A stretch of 64,000 nt of DNA from positions 57,175,432-57,239,431 of the forward strand of contig CM064502.1 of assembly GCA_032716605.1 (NCBI GenBank), in the 5' to 3' direction. Both the position numbers and the translations under genes were made by a program. Positions within the stretch are counted from its first letter, which is position 1. Each line of letters opens with the position of its first letter. The DNA comes from Paralithodes platypus. Its lineage: Eukaryota; Arthropoda; Malacostraca; Decapoda; Lithodidae. Shown piece by piece: positions 11,711 to 22,356 of this stretch. A model generated the notes under the pieces. That model worked only from the letters and a program-made list of their open reading frames with translations, had not been told where the DNA came from and did no database searches.

Positions 11711-11919
11711 ACAGTTTGGATTTTTTGTATTTTAATACCACAAATTTTTCGAGTGTTTTTTATAAAACAAAATTTTCATTTGCATCAATATATGGTGTTT
11801 GTAATTAATTAGCAATCTCGGGAAAACCTATTTTCCCCATTAAGCCTATCGATCGATGTTGAGACACGCCGCCCCCCGACAGTGATTTGAAAAGACATTA
11901 GACTAAACTAACAACCTTA

Positions 11920-11985
11920 CTTAACCTAACCTAGTATTATGGGTGGGGGCTCCGCCCCCACACCCCCGCTGGTTGAGTACGGTAG
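11920..11985 (-). repeat. GC-hairpin / TTAGG core element, minus orientation
   Basis: On the minus strand, GCGGGGGTGTGGGGGC faces GCCCCCACCC to form a short GC-rich hairpin, followed by ATAATACTAGG and then TTAGG-like units. This is one of about ten copies in the window; see 48073-48175 for a well-preserved one. Confidence 0.7.
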
Positions 11986-12118
11986 TAACGGTACTAATCC
12001 CTTGGTAAATAAAAACAAAATTGGCTGTCGATTAGGCTATACGAAGGTGAAAGAAAAGTCGATGAAGTCTATGGTGTTTACTCTGCAATTTTCAGCTTTT
12101 ATTGTACATTGATAACGG

Positions 12119-12360
12119 GAAAGTACCGTATTGACAACCTTGTTACGAAAATTAAAATTTAGTACCATACTTTTATATTAGGTTTTTCCGAGGGTTTAAC
12201 ACATTTTCATATGATCTTTAGAGCTATCGATGACTGAAAGTACCGTATTGACAACCTTGTTACTAAAAAGACATTTTAGTACCATATTTTTTTATTAGGA
12301 TTTGCCTAGGGTTAAAACAAATTTTCTTATGATCTTTAGAGCATATAGGCCTAGACCTAG
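12119..12360. repeat. Tandem duplicate of about 117 bp
   Basis: GAAAGTACCGTATTGACAAC starts at about 12119 and again at about 12236. Each is followed by TTGTTAC, an A-rich stretch, TTAGTACCATA, TTATTAGG and a T/G-rich end. The two units are clearly homologous but diverged. No ORF is associated. Confidence 0.6.
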
Positions 12361-12469
12361 ATTCAATATTTATCATAAAATAATTATATCAAAATAGGCT
12401 AGGCCTAGGCTAGGTCTATATATTATTTAAAAACAAATTGTGGTATTAAAATAACATTGAACCAACAGT

Positions 12470-12670
12470 TTTCAGGATTCTATTGGATATTCAACTCTAG
12501 CGAGTCTAGACCAATCAATATCCAGTAATGTCCAAAGTCCAAAATCCAAGTTTTCAGGATTCTATTGGATAGGCCTATTCAACTCTAGGCTAATCAATAT
12601 CCAGTAATGTTTGAATGTCCAAAGTTCAATATCCAACAGTTTTCAGGATTCTATTGGATATTCAGGATCT
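12470..12670. repeat. Second cluster of TATCCAGTAATG direct repeats
   Basis: Three partial units of the repeat described at 11560-11710, each with CAGTTTTCAGGATTCTATTG. One carries an extra GGCCTA inserted in the GGATATTC core. Confidence 0.55.
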
Positions 12671-12829
12671 GCAGTGTCATTGGTATTTACTACGGCTTGT
12701 TATTCCGTAACAGTATATAAAATTATGATAATATTCAAGGACACTAGTGCGACGTTATGAGAATTTTTTTATTTGGGAAAATAGGCACCAATAGATTCGC
12801 CATATTTTTCTCCATATAGTCCACATGGA

Positions 12830-13030
12830 GGATTTTCGTTATCAACAAATTGAAAAATACCCACTTCACAGACAAATATACCAAAAATCTAAGTCAAAGC
12901 GGGGGTGTGGGGGCAGCAGTCCCCACCTATAATACTAGGGTAGGTTAGGTAAGGTTGTTAGGTTAGCAGGATAGCCTATACCCGGTCAGAGGTAAGAAGA
13001 AGAAGAAGAGTCCTGCAGTAGTCTCCTTGA
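12830..13030 (+). repeat. GC-hairpin / TTAGG core element, plus orientation
   Basis: CACAGACAAATATACC leads into AGCGGGGGTGTGGGGGCAGC, ATAATACTAGGG, TTAGG-like units and then ATACCCGGTCAGAGGTAAG with AAGAAG repeats. The same order and flanks recur at 43655-43790, 44280-44500 (reverse) and 48035-48175, so the conserved unit is longer than the hairpin alone. Confidence 0.7.
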
Positions 13031-13359
13031 TTCCTTGAATGCTACCAAAATTATGTGTTTTCTGATTAACATTACTTAGGCCTAGCCTATATGAATTTCA
13101 ATTGGGTAACGTTCAAGACAGCTAGAGCCGCCTTATTTACCAAGTTTCTTTATATATTTTTTCCAAGGAATATAGGTCCTAGTGTTTAATTGTTGTTTTT
13201 CATGGTTTGAGTGGAGGATTTGCATTAACTTACCCATTATTCATTGATCTGAAGAATAGTGAAGATACTCCGTCAAATGGCGCCATTTATTGGGTGAATC
13301 GCGCTTTTACAGTAGGTAAGCAAAATTGTGGGGAGGCCATGCACGCTTCCAAAATGTAC

Positions 13360-13435
13360 AAATATTATATTAGATTAGATTAGATTAACCTAACCTAACC
13401 CTAATATAATATAATATAATATAATATAATCTCGT
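13360..13435. repeat. Short tandem tracts: (TTAGA)n, (AACCT)n, (TATAA)n
   Basis: Three pentameric tracts lie in succession: ATTAGATTAGATTAGATTA, AACCTAACCTAACCC and a run of TATAA units. The middle one is telomere-like but only about three units long. The surrounding 13030-13460 shows no gene. Confidence 0.7.
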
Positions 13436-13793
13436 TTTTGTGAGTAACGTTCAAGCCATTTATTGGGTGAATCGCACTCACCGCATCTTTCAAAACAAGA
13501 AGAAGAGGACCCAGGTCGAAGGATTCATTGGGTGCAATGCTTTGTTTACGTTCGGGACATTATTTTCGTGTTATTTTTCGGTGTAATCGGATTTGTGTCG
13601 ATAACGAAATTCCTCCATCCGGACTATAATGATAAAAATATGGCGAGTCTATTGGTCCCTATTTTCCCTAATAAATTATTTCTAATAGGGCTGCGAAAGA
13701 GGTTTTGAATATTATCTTCAATTGTGTGATAATAGATTTGCCAAGAAACATTAAATACAACATAAATAATATACGTGTTGATCATACTAAACG

Positions 13794-13802
13794 TATATAT
13801 AT

Positions 13803-13870
<68 letters not shown>
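13794..13870. repeat. (TA)n microsatellite
   Basis: A TA run with one AATA interruption, ending directly at the 5' edge of an L-beta LINE fragment. Confidence 0.9.
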
Positions 13871-13874
<4 letters not shown>

Positions 13875-14381
13875 ATTGAGTATTGTTCACATGTGTGGGG
13901 AGGTTCCTCTCACACTGCTCTCCTAGACAAAGTTGAAAGGAAGGCCTTTCGTATCATTAACTCCCGTCCACTCACCAACTCTCTGCAATCTCTCTCTCCG
14001 CCGCAATGTTGCATCTCTCTCGCTATTCTATCGCTACTATAATAATCAGTGTTCCTCAGAGCTATCCCAGTGCATACCACCTCCTTTACGTAGGGCACGT
14101 GGTACCCGTCTTGCAACTCAATCCCACCCCTACTCTGTGCAACTCTCCAACCCAAGAGTGAAACGTTACTCTCAAACTTTCTTCTACTCAACAGCTGAGC
14201 TCTGGAACTCTCTCCCAGAATCAGTCTTTCCCTCTTCCTATGACTTAAATTGCTTCAAACTCCGTGTGTCCAGGCATTTTGGCTCGAACGTCCCTTGATT
14301 TTGGCCCTGTCACTCTTTCAACTATGGGGGAGGCACTCGCTATAGGCAGTTATGCCTTTTGCCTCCCTCAATCACATAGAA

Positions 14382-14397
<16 letters not shown>
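13871..14397 (+). mobile_element. L-beta LINE 3' end, copy 1, with A-rich tail
   Basis: Encodes the C-terminus of a non-LTR polymerase: LFYRYYNNQCSSELSQ, RGTRLATQSHPYSVQL, RYSQTFFYSTAELWNSLPES and NCFKLRVSRHF, then a stop. A 3' UTR with GATTTTGGCCCTGTCACTC and TGCCTTTTGCCTCCCTC follows, ending in a run of about 18 A that passes into (TA)n. The 5' end is truncated at TTGTATTGAGTATTGTTCAC, exactly as in the neighbouring copy at 14645. Confidence 0.8.

Positions 14398-14440
<43 letters not shown>
14398..14440. repeat. (AT)n microsatellite on a LINE tail
   Basis: AT repeats directly follow the poly(A) of L-beta copy 1 and probably arose from the retrotransposon tail. Confidence 0.85.
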
Positions 14441-14443
<3 letters not shown>

Positions 14444-14644
14444 CCTTTGAAAAACGCGCTATTATAGCTCGTTAAGCAAACCAGCTTGCTTCGTTCAAGA
14501 TCGCTTGAGATTCGTCGCTTTGTTTACATCCGAATGTCCACAGTCCAAAGTCCAATATCGAACAACTTTCAGCCAGCTGCCAATCGGTCCTTCTTAAACT
14601 GCTAAAGTCCTCTCATTTTAGCTAGAATCGTGCTGAAGGTTTGT

Positions 14645-16292
14645 AATTGTATTGAGTATTGTTCACATGTGTGGGGAGGTTCCTCTCACGTACACCGCTC
14701 TCCTAGACAAGGTTGAAAGGAAGGCCTTTCGTATCATTAACTCCCGTCCACTCACCAACTCTCTGCAATCTCTCTCTCTCCGCCGCAATGTTGCATCTCT
14801 CTAGGACCAATTCTCTTTCTAATTTACATCAACGACATAGATGAGGGTCTCACCTGTACAATCTCAAAATTTGCTGACGATACAAAAATTGCAAATAGCG
14901 TACTCTCAAAAGAACAAGTTGACGATATGCAACACAATCTAGATAAATTGTCATGTTGGGCCCAAATTTGGCAAATGAGTTTCAATGCGGATAAATGTAA
15001 AGTACTACATATCGGATACCTAAATGAGAAAGCAAACTATTCGATGAATGGCACTCAGCTTAAGAATGTAAACAGAGAAACCGATCTGGGAGTAACAATA
15101 TCGAGTAACCTAAAACCGAGTCAACAATGTTCAGAAGTTGTTAAGAAGGCAAACAAAATAATTGGCTTTATAGGCAGGTCATTTGAGCATAAATCCAAAG
15201 AAGTTATCCTAACCCTTTACAATTCCTTAGTCCGCCCTCTTCTGGAATACTGCGTTCAATCCTGGTGCCCTTATTACCAAAAAGATATAAACAAGCTAGA
15301 ACGAGTTCAACGTAGAGTTACCAAAATGATACCTAGCCTAAAGAACAAACCATACGAAGAGCGTCTTAGAGAATTAAATCTATTTCCTTTAACCCAGCGC
15401 AGATTAAGAGGCGACTTAATTCAAGTGTTCAAAATCATCAAAGGCATCGACAATATGAACTGTAGTAAGTACTTCACTATCGACCAATCTAATTACACGC
15501 GGGGAAACGGTTGCAAAATTATTGGTAAATCTTTTAACTCGCACGAATCTAAGAATTTCTTCTTCAATCGAGTTGTCAACTTGTGGAATGGGCTTCCCCG
15601 AAACGTTATAGACTGCATCACCGTTGATTCATTTAAACTCCGCCTAGACAAATATCTCGCATCAAACCCGCGACTGACTGCGTTTGTAAATGAATCACTT
15701 TATTTTATCCCCCCCTCAGTTACTAACCCATCTGTCCCCTACTAACTTCCTAATCCTGCCACGGACATTAGTTCCAGGGCAGTAATTCCCTTTCCAATGT
15801 TCCCTTACCCACTCTAAACCACTGTTTGGACACTTGATCCTCAGTGTTTTGGAGGACAAGCAACCTAGAAGGGTCACTGGATCTGTTGTTGCTTGATTTC
15901 CTTTGTACTCCTTTGTACTCTCTCGCTATTCTATCGCTACTATAATAATCAGTGTTCCTCAGAGCTATCCCAGTGCATACCACCTCCTTTACGTAGGGCA
16001 CGTGGTACCCGTTTTGCAACTCAATCCCACCCCTATTCTGTGCAACTCTCCAACCCAAGAGTGAAACGTTACTCTCAAACTTTCTTCTACTCAACAGCTG
16101 AGCTCTGGAACTCTCTCCCAGAATCGATCAGTTTTTCCTGCTTCCTATGACTTAAATTGCTTCAAACTCCGTGTGTCCAGGCATTTTGGCTCGAACGTCC
16201 CTTGATTTTGGCCCTGTCACTCTTTCAACTATGGGGGAGGCACTCGCTATAGGCAATTATGCCTTTTGCCTCCCTCAATCACAGAAAAAAAA
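14645..16292 (+). mobile_element. L-beta LINE 3' end, copy 2, interrupted by L-alpha
   Basis: The two halves, 14645-14802 and 15918-16292, join to the same sequence as copy 1, including the 5' truncation point, the SLFYRYYNN coding block and the A-rich tail near 16285. The interruption is the L-alpha LINE at 14803-15917. CTCTCT at 14797-14802 is repeated at 15918-15923, which gives a 6-bp target duplication. L-alpha is therefore younger than L-beta here. Confidence 0.8.
14803..15917 (+). mobile_element. L-alpha LINE copy 2, inserted in L-beta
   Basis: A 5'-truncated copy beginning inside the RT at GPILFLIYIND and ending in the tandem CTTTGTACTC tail. The catalytic box here reads FADD, intact compared with copy 1, and the frame runs open from the truncation point through the C-terminal NLWNGLPRN and FKLRLDKYLA blocks to about 15745. 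The copy lacks the first RT blocks and cannot be autonomous. The target duplication is CTCTCT. Confidence 0.85.
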
Positions 16293-16444
16293 AATCACCC
16301 CCTTTTTATCAAGAATAAACTTACTAAATTAAAAAATAAACACCACAATAACACTCATATTTTACCTTTAATATTCTGGAACCTGGCGTGTGAATCCCGT
16401 AGACTATTTACAGCTGTTCGTTTTCTCTTACTAAAATATGGGGG

Positions 16445-16650
16445 ACTAGTCTATTCGCTGTAAGTAGGCGATAAATCATGACATAACCTTTGTTACTCAA
16501 AAACTACTGGAGTAATGGGGCTCATTTTAATACCATTTGGGAAAGGTCAGCCAGAGAATAGGTGTGAAAATTTACAGCCCATTAGCTCTAGCTCTTTTTG
16601 AGTTATAGAGGTCATGGTTTCTCGCCTACTTACAGCGAATAGACTAGCAC
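16445..16650. mobile_element. MITE with CTAGTCTATTCGCTGTAAG terminal inverted repeats
   Basis: The left end CTAGTCTATTCGCTGTAAG and right end CTTACAGCGAATAGACTAG are perfect complements, extending inward through TAGGCGA. Interior marks are TTTGGGAAAGGTCAGCCAG and TTTTTGAGTTATAGAGG. Diverged relatives with the same interior occur at 36330-36420, 49735-49925 and 50020-50300. The superfamily is not determined. Confidence 0.65.
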
Positions 16651-16799
16651 AAAATTCTGTACATATATTTTCCCCGAACGTCTTATCCGCGTTATCGCTT
16701 GTATTATACGGTTTTTACCTCAGGAGGGGTCTCATATGTAGGCCTATATATAGATATGCGCAGCTAATGATGTAGTAGTATTGAAGAGTAACTTTTTAA

Positions 16800-17140
16800 A
16801 TTTCTTTCATTTCAGATCTTGTGAGAATGTTATCCAGAGGTCATATTGAGACTTCCTGAGGCGATCGGGTCAACTGGGCCGCCGAAGTGGAGACTCCCTA
16901 CCCTGGCAGCTCCTCGTTAGCAGGATATAACAAAGCCACTCCAACAGCTTCCTCTCTCTCCAACACCCCTTCTCCCCTCTATACACTCTTCAGAAAAATA
17001 GGGAAAGTAGAAAGTAGGTACGAGGTGCCGTTGTAAAGGCTAATCCCTCAATACCTTCACCTGACCTGAGGGGGATTTTGACGCCACTCTACAAATCGTG
17101 CAGTGTGAATCATAAATAACCCTTTCTGTACCGGCGACTT
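16800..17140. other. Gene-free stretch with a dispersed fragment
   Basis: CTGAGGCGATCGGGTCAACT and the following block (16855-16925) resemble 43318-43395, so this is part of an unnamed repeat. A TTTCTTTCATTTCAG acceptor-like string at about 16805-16819 precedes it, but no open frame follows. Confidence 0.35.
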
Positions 17141-17163
17141 TTTTCACATATATTATAGGTATA

Positions 17164-17377
17164 TTAACCCCTTCTGTACCGCAGCGTCTTTTTAATTTTC
17201 TTCTAGATATATTTAGACGATTTTGTGCAGTTTAAGAAGGATCTGTGGTGGTAAAATGGTTAAGTGAGATAGTTCGAAGCCTGTTAATTTGCTGGAGGCC
17301 CTTTATAAACTGACTAAAATCGTCAAATAGTAGCCAGAATAAAGTAAACAAGACGTCGCCGGTACAGAAGGGGTTAA
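17164..17377 (+). mobile_element. TTAA-A MITE, complete copy
   Basis: This copy represents the family. The ends are TTAACCCCTTCTGTACCG and CCGGTACAGAAGGGGTTAA, with TTAA at both outer edges. The interior is nearly palindromic: TATATTTAGACGATTTTGTG and CAGTTTAAGAAGGATC on the left answer TTTATAAACTG and AAAATCGTC on the right, with GGTTAAGTGAGATAG at the centre. At 214 bp with no ORF it is a non-autonomous DNA element. The TTAA target and CCC-starting ends are those of piggyBac-type transposons; that assignment is inference. Confidence 0.8.
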
Positions 17378-17411
17378 GCGAATGTGTGCAGCTTAGGAAG
17401 GATCTGTGATA

Positions 17412-17625
17412 TTAACCCCTTTTGTACCGGTAACGTCCTTTTAACATTACTCTGGCTACTATTAGACGATTTTATTTAGTTTGAAACGGGCCTCCAGCAA
17501 TTAACAGGCTTCGAACTATCTCCCTTAACCATTTTACTGTTACATATCCTTCTTAAACTGCGTGAAATCGTCTAAATATAGATAGAATAAAATTAAAAAG
17601 ATGTTGCCGGTACAGAAGGGGTTGA
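17412..17625 (-). mobile_element. TTAA-A MITE, complete copy, reversed
   Basis: Begins TTAACCCCTTTTGTACCGG and ends CCGGTACAGAAGGGGTTGA. The internal asymmetric blocks (GGCCTCCAGCAATTAACAGG, then TTCTTAAACTG) are in reverse order relative to the copy at 17164. Only 34 bases separate the two. Confidence 0.78.
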
Positions 17626-17627
17626 GA

Positions 17628-17749
17628 AGGGTTAGGTGATATAGTTCGAAGCCTGTTAATTACTAGAGGCCCTTTTTAAACTGAATAAAATCGCCTAACA
17701 GTATTCAGAACAAAGGTAAAAGAACGTCACCGGTACAGAAGGGGTTTAA
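17628..17749 (+). mobile_element. TTAA-A MITE, right-half fragment
   Basis: Contains GATATAGTTCGAAGCC, AGGCCCTTTTTAAACTG and ends CCGGTACAGAAGGGG. The left half is absent. Confidence 0.7.
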
Positions 17750-17834
17750 AGGGGATTCGATATTAAAATGTGTATGGCAGCATCTTATATTTTATAATTA
17801 AGAATTGTTATTGTCATTGAATTATATGTTTGTT

Positions 17835-18055
17835 CTATTTTCTATCTCCCAAGACCACTCCTTTGAAATAAATGTGTACATTTTTCGGTAGAAAAATGCT
17901 TCCTCCTTAATTAATTGCAGGATAGCTTTCGCTCGCCAAGAAAAAAAATCGACACCTAAATGGCACGAAAGGTCTTACAACTGGCAAACTAATGAGGCGA
18001 ATGTGTTAAAATCGATACTAAAATGGCGTCCTAAGAAAATAATGTCCACTCTCTC
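17835..18055 (-). mobile_element. TTAA-B MITE fragment
   Basis: Carries TACATTTTTCGGTAGAAAAA, TTTCGCTCGCCAAGAAA and TCGACACCTAAATGGCACG, diagnostic interior blocks of the family described at 23978-24302. The ends are missing. Confidence 0.6.
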
Positions 18056-18142
18056 TTAACTATCGGATCTGTATCGAAACCAAGCGAGATAAGAAATATG
18101 AGCTACAGTATAATACCATCCCAAATGCTTCAGAGTTTGGTT

Positions 18143-18356
18143 TTAACCCTTTGAGTACCAGTGACGTATTTTGTATTTGATTTGAGCTACATTTAGACAA
18201 TTTTATGAAGCTTAGGAAAGATATATGGTAGCTAAAAGGATTAATTGAAATGGTGTGTAGCCTGTTAATGGGTAGACGTCGTTCCTAACTTAATAAAATC
18301 GTTTAATAGTTGCCAGAATATAATGGAAAAGACGTCGCCGGTTCAGAATGATTTAA
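18143..18356 (+). mobile_element. TTAA-A MITE, diverged complete copy
   Basis: Ends TTAACCCTTTGAGTACCAG and GACGTCGCCGGTTCAGAATG plus a terminal TTAA. That right TTAA is also the left TTAA of the next, truncated TTAA-A copy (18353 to about 18510), so two elements abut on one target. Confidence 0.72.
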
Positions 18357-18510
18357 CCCTTTGAGTACCAGCGACGTCGGTTATAATTATATTCTAGCTA
18401 TATTTAGATGAATTTATGCAGCTTAGGAAGGATCTGTGGTAGTTAAAAAGGTTGGTTGCGACAGCTTGAAGCTAGAGGTCGTTTCTAAGCTGTCCTAATA
18501 GTGTCCAGAA
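18353..18510 (+). mobile_element. TTAA-A MITE, truncated copy
   Basis: Begins TTAACCCTTTGAGTACCAG, shows the TATATTTAGATGAATTTATG and CAGCTTAGGAAGGATC blocks, and breaks off after GTGTCCAGAAAATG. The right terminus is missing. Confidence 0.65.
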
Positions 18511-18650
18511 AATGTATTGATGCTTCGCTTACTTACGAAGCAGTATCATTGTGGTGTTATTTAATTAATTCAATGTATTATTTGTCATTAAATGTACAGT
18601 AGGTCTAAATGATATTGTCTAATAAATTATTGCGATTAGCCTACTGTATA

Positions 18651-18865
18651 TTAACCCCTTGAAGCGCTGACGCGTTTTAGCAGTTTATTTTTGCTCTTAT
18701 TAGGCAATTTTATGCAGCTTAGGAAGGATCTGTGGGTGTTAAAAGGGTAAATACTATCTCAATCAACCCTTTGACTTCCGTATACCCTTCCTAATCTGAA
18801 TATAATCGTCAAAAATACCCATAAAACAGAAAAACAAATTGCTTATTGGAGCTTGAAAGGGTTAA
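18651..18865 (+). mobile_element. TTAA-A MITE, diverged copy
   Basis: Bounded by TTAACCCCTTGAAGCGCTGA and GGAGCTTGAAAGGGTTAA. The central TATTAGGCAATTTTATGCAG and CTTCCTAATCTGAAT blocks place it in the family although the terminal repeats have drifted. Confidence 0.65.
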
Positions 18866-18887
18866 TCGTAGTCATGTGCTGTACTTA

Positions 18888-19020
18888 TAACTGCCTTGAT
18901 GGTGTAATGGTTAAAGTGTTTAGCATCTGTTATGTGGTAACCTAGGTTCGAATCCCGGGAGAATCACATGTCTTCATTAATTTCATTTGTGGATTATTGG
19001 TGTTAAGAACGATGTTAAAA
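18888..19020 (+). mobile_element. tRNA-derived SINE copy
   Basis: A head with box A-like GATGGTGTAATGGTTAAAG and box B GGTTCGAATCC at 18945-18955 is followed by CACATG...TTCATTAATTTCATTTG and GGTGTTAAGAACG. Heads and tails of this type recur at 27948, 28600, 30160, 37535 and 40720. The tRNA fold is incomplete and the tail conserved, so it is a SINE. Confidence 0.65.
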
Positions 19021-19059
19021 ATAATATTATATTATATGTGAAATATAACTTTATATGTA

Positions 19060-19279
19060 CAGTCGCGCTAATAAGTCATTACCCAGCTGTCATTACGTTT
19101 GGCTTGCTCTGTTCTGTATTAATGTCTGTCAGATGTTGAATTGGGTTGGTAAGTGTAGGAACATGTTTGTATATTTCACTCGATATGAAGAACTGAAGCT
19201 TAGATATTGCTGATACCAATTATTAATCAAAACATACTTGGTGCCGAGACTGTCGAGACATCACTTATTAGCGCGACTG
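19060..19279. mobile_element. Tc1/mariner-type MITE with TA target
   Basis: The ends CAGTCGCGCTAATAAGT and ACTTATTAGCGCGACTG are perfect inverted repeats flanked by TA on both sides (19058-19059 and 19280-19281). The 220-bp interior has no ORF. A second copy lies reversed at 37986-38202 with the same interior (ACATGTTTGTATATTTCACT, AATTATTAATCAAAACATAC). The TA duplication is the Tc1/mariner rule. Confidence 0.85.
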
Positions 19280-19309
19280 TACAGTATATGTCTTTGGAAA
19301 TATTGTAAT

Positions 19310-19525
19310 GTGTTCGGAGCTTCAATTGATCACTTGCGAGAATTGGAGCTATAAGGAAGTTGGAGCTGTAGACATCAGTAGTTAGCAGAATTACCAGCTA
19401 AAATACGGTCGTAGTGCCTTCATAAACACATAAAATTTAATTCAACATACTTGCTATCAATCATAAACCTACATTAGTATTGCATTTCCATATATAATCG
19501 ATGTTTACGGCTCCAACTTCCTTAA
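19310..19525. repeat. Foldback element with GGAAGTTGGAGC arms
   Basis: TAAGGAAGTTGGAGCTGTAGACATC near 19352 is answered by GATGTTTACGGCTCCAACTTCCTTA near 19500, with a loop of about 125 bases. A longer, better-bounded relative lies at 33962-34262. Confidence 0.55.
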
Positions 19526-19529
19526 AGAC

Positions 19530-21290
19530 TGAGAGTCGCAAATAGTCAATTAAACTCAAATCTCAGATTCGTGTGTTTCGAAGCCGAGCTTGTGTTCTTA
19601 GATAAGAGTCTCTACATTAACTGATTCCGGAGTCAAGCCACTGGCGGCCATCTTGTTTCCATAGTCACTTCCGGTCGAGCACTTATGGCAGTCAGGGTAC
19701 TTTGATAGATATAATTATTGATGGGTTGTGAAAGAGTTAAGTATATAATAAAATGATATGATCAGCATAGGCTAGGTACTGAAGCTTAGTAATAATGACG
19801 AGGTAAAATTAACAAAGCGAACTGGAGACAAGATGGCGGTCAATAGTCAAGTTTGTACTATGTTTTATCAAGCTACCCTAGTCTTGGTGGGCGGGGCCAG
19901 ACGATATGATAATTTTGCAACCAGAATTGAATTTTGCAAGGCACAGGAAACTCGATTTAGTCTACGGGGAATGCACTCCCAATTTCACATACTGCTATAA
20001 TTTATTCGTGTTTAATTATATTTCTTGTATTCCAACTGTATTTTATTTGTGTAATATGCCTTATGATTTATTTATTGTATGAAGTTTATGCATTTGAATA
20101 AAGATGAATTTATTACAACCTATTTCAGTCACCCTTATGTAGATATAAATAATGCTTAGTAACGCGAAAAGGGGCTCCAGTCCTGACGCTTTTCTTGACT
20201 TACAGTGTGCTGGCTTAATAATCCAGAAGGGTTGATAGCCTCTGAAGTCCTATTTTAACTAAGCTAATACCACAGCACTCAAAAAAAAAAAAAAATCTAT
20301 TATGCTTCGGAAAAAAAAAATCTAAATTCCACATGCTGAATAAAATTGCCCAGTGAAAGCCAAAATATATTATTAAAGAATGGCGCTACTATTCTTATTC
20401 AGGAATTGATTTGGCAGATTGATTTAGTCCTAATCTTATTACGCTAGTAGTGTCCCCAAAATGGCGACAGGACGAGAAGTTGTCCGATTTCTAGAGGGGG
20501 AGAGGGGAGATGAAGGAAGAGGGAAAGATGAGGTGGGGAGGAGGGGTGTCTGACAAGTTTTCTCTCTCAGCTTACAACGGGAGTCGGCCTATATCGCTGC
20601 TCTCCCCTCGCTATACGTTATAATATATATAAAAATAGGCATATCTTATACTGATAGGCTATAATATACTCCTATTCACACCTCACTGGATATCTGAGGT
20701 CTTGATAATAACATACATCACTTCTCATAATTGGATTAGCCTACTGAGCATGGGCGATTCCTTCGTGTCCACCCCCATAGGGTATCAAGGAGTCTGGCTA
20801 TAGATAGATAGTCCATTGAGGGGTCGAGGGCTTAAGAATACTTTTTTTTTTCTCTCCCTCTTTTTGAGGATACGAGAGCATTGCATAAAAATCTTTGGTA
20901 TTCAAAATCCACTTGGCAAGAGAACTCACTCAAGCCCCCCCCACCCCCCCCCCCGATCAAAGAAAATGGGAAGTCATAAAGGGAATATGACGAAAACCAT
21001 TAATTATTCACAAATTACGTATGTTAGATATGTCAAACTTACATAAACAGATAAAGGATATAAAGACACATAATTCATATCAAGTACATTTTATTCAACA
21101 ATGTTTATTAATGTCGATATTGATGATTTTTTTATTGAAATTCTCGTTCATCTGGCACCCAATAGTTGCCATCAACCACTAGCAGTATACAACCGAGGTG
21201 ATCTCGGACCTTTATTTTCGGCTATTCGTTCATTTCGTTCCTGATCTTCCAGCTGTAAGGAGGTAAGACTCGTGCTCTCTCGTTTTCCCC
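19530..21290. other. Gene-free stretch, nothing coding recognised
   Basis: Two similar AAGATGGC-containing segments (about 19645 and 19830), A-runs near 20280-20320 and a C-run near 20945 are the only marks. GGGCGATTCCTTCGTGTCCA (about 20752) resembles a dispersed fragment also seen at 38780, 40935 and 42770. Short ORFs here show no family motifs. Confidence 0.35.
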
Positions 21291-21519
21291 ATTTTGTCTC
21301 TGAAAATAATAGGAAAAAATATTGAGTTCGCGAAATATCGTGATTTATTTACCGCCCGAATTCGTAGACAAGAGCATGTAGATTTTCCCAGAATACTTAA
21401 TTTTTTCCCATTAAACAAGGCAAGAATTGTGATGGAAAAAGCCGGCAGGTTTAACGAACGTTCTCGAAGCCGGCAGTATTTACGTTCGTTCAATTGTACC
21501 TCCTTAACCCTATCAATAA

Positions 21520-22290
21520 TTGCAATCTCCTTTCTCAATATTATTCTATTACTAGATTATTGTATTCATGTTGGGAAGGAATTGAGAATCCGGGAATATA
21601 TTTAAGCTATTTATAAAATAACTTTTCCCCGCGTGTCCTTCCTAAACGGACTTAGTTTTATTTTTAGCCAGAATAACCTTTAGGAATGAGTTAATTTCCT
21701 TATATTCAACTAATACTAGATGTCTTGATAAGGACCTAGATGAATTGGTTAGATATTAATGAATAATTAGATTCTGAAACTTCCCGGCAAACTACTTAAA
21801 CAAGGGGGAATGGGCGGATGTATTTGTTAATTTAAAAGCGATCTCCTTTCTCAATATTGTATTACTAGATTATTATTGTATATATTTTGGGAAGGAATTG
21901 AGGTTCAGAGAATATATTGATGGCATATTGAACTTCTATCCCCACGTGTCCTTCCTAAACACCTATTTTAGCCAGAATTATGTAATTTCCTTCTGTTCTA
22001 CTAATACTAGATACCCTGGTTAGATAATGACATGGCTAATTTAGTTAGAATATCGAGATCCAGAGTAAATTGATGGCATAATTAAGCACTGTTATCGCCA
22101 CGTGTCCTTCCTAAACCGACTAAGTTATTGTTTAGCCAGAATAAACTTCGAGATAATTTCCATATATTCTACTAATACTAGATGCCTTCATAAGGACCTA
22201 CATGAATTAGTTAGAATATATTTATGAATAATTAGATTTTGAAACTAGCCGGCAAACTACCGAAACGAGGCCGGCTAAAGAGACACCTCG
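21520..22290. repeat. Three diverged direct repeats
   Basis: The order TACTAGATTATT, GGGAAGGAATTGAG, CGTGTCCTTCCTAAAC, TTAGCCAGAAT, ACTAATACTAGAT occurs complete near 21550-21735 and 21860-22015. It recurs in part near 22080-22200. CCGGCAAACTAC occurs at about 21785 and 22252. No ORF is associated; the overlapping small ORFs at 21230-21605 lie on the edge of this repeat. Confidence 0.55.
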
Positions 22291-22356
22291 TGGTTATTTA
22301 TCCTTGGGGGTAGGTTTTCTAGACCTAAGCCCCCTTCTCCCTCATCCTTAGCCCCC

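Noticed and set aside
18888..18970. Functional tRNA gene
   Set aside because: Box A and box B are present, but the cloverleaf is incomplete and the 3' flank is a conserved SINE tail. The same applies to 27948-28030 and the other tRNA-like heads.
21230..21605. Two opposed ORFs of about 100 residues
   Set aside because: They overlap on opposite strands, lie at the edge of diverged direct repeats and show no family motif.
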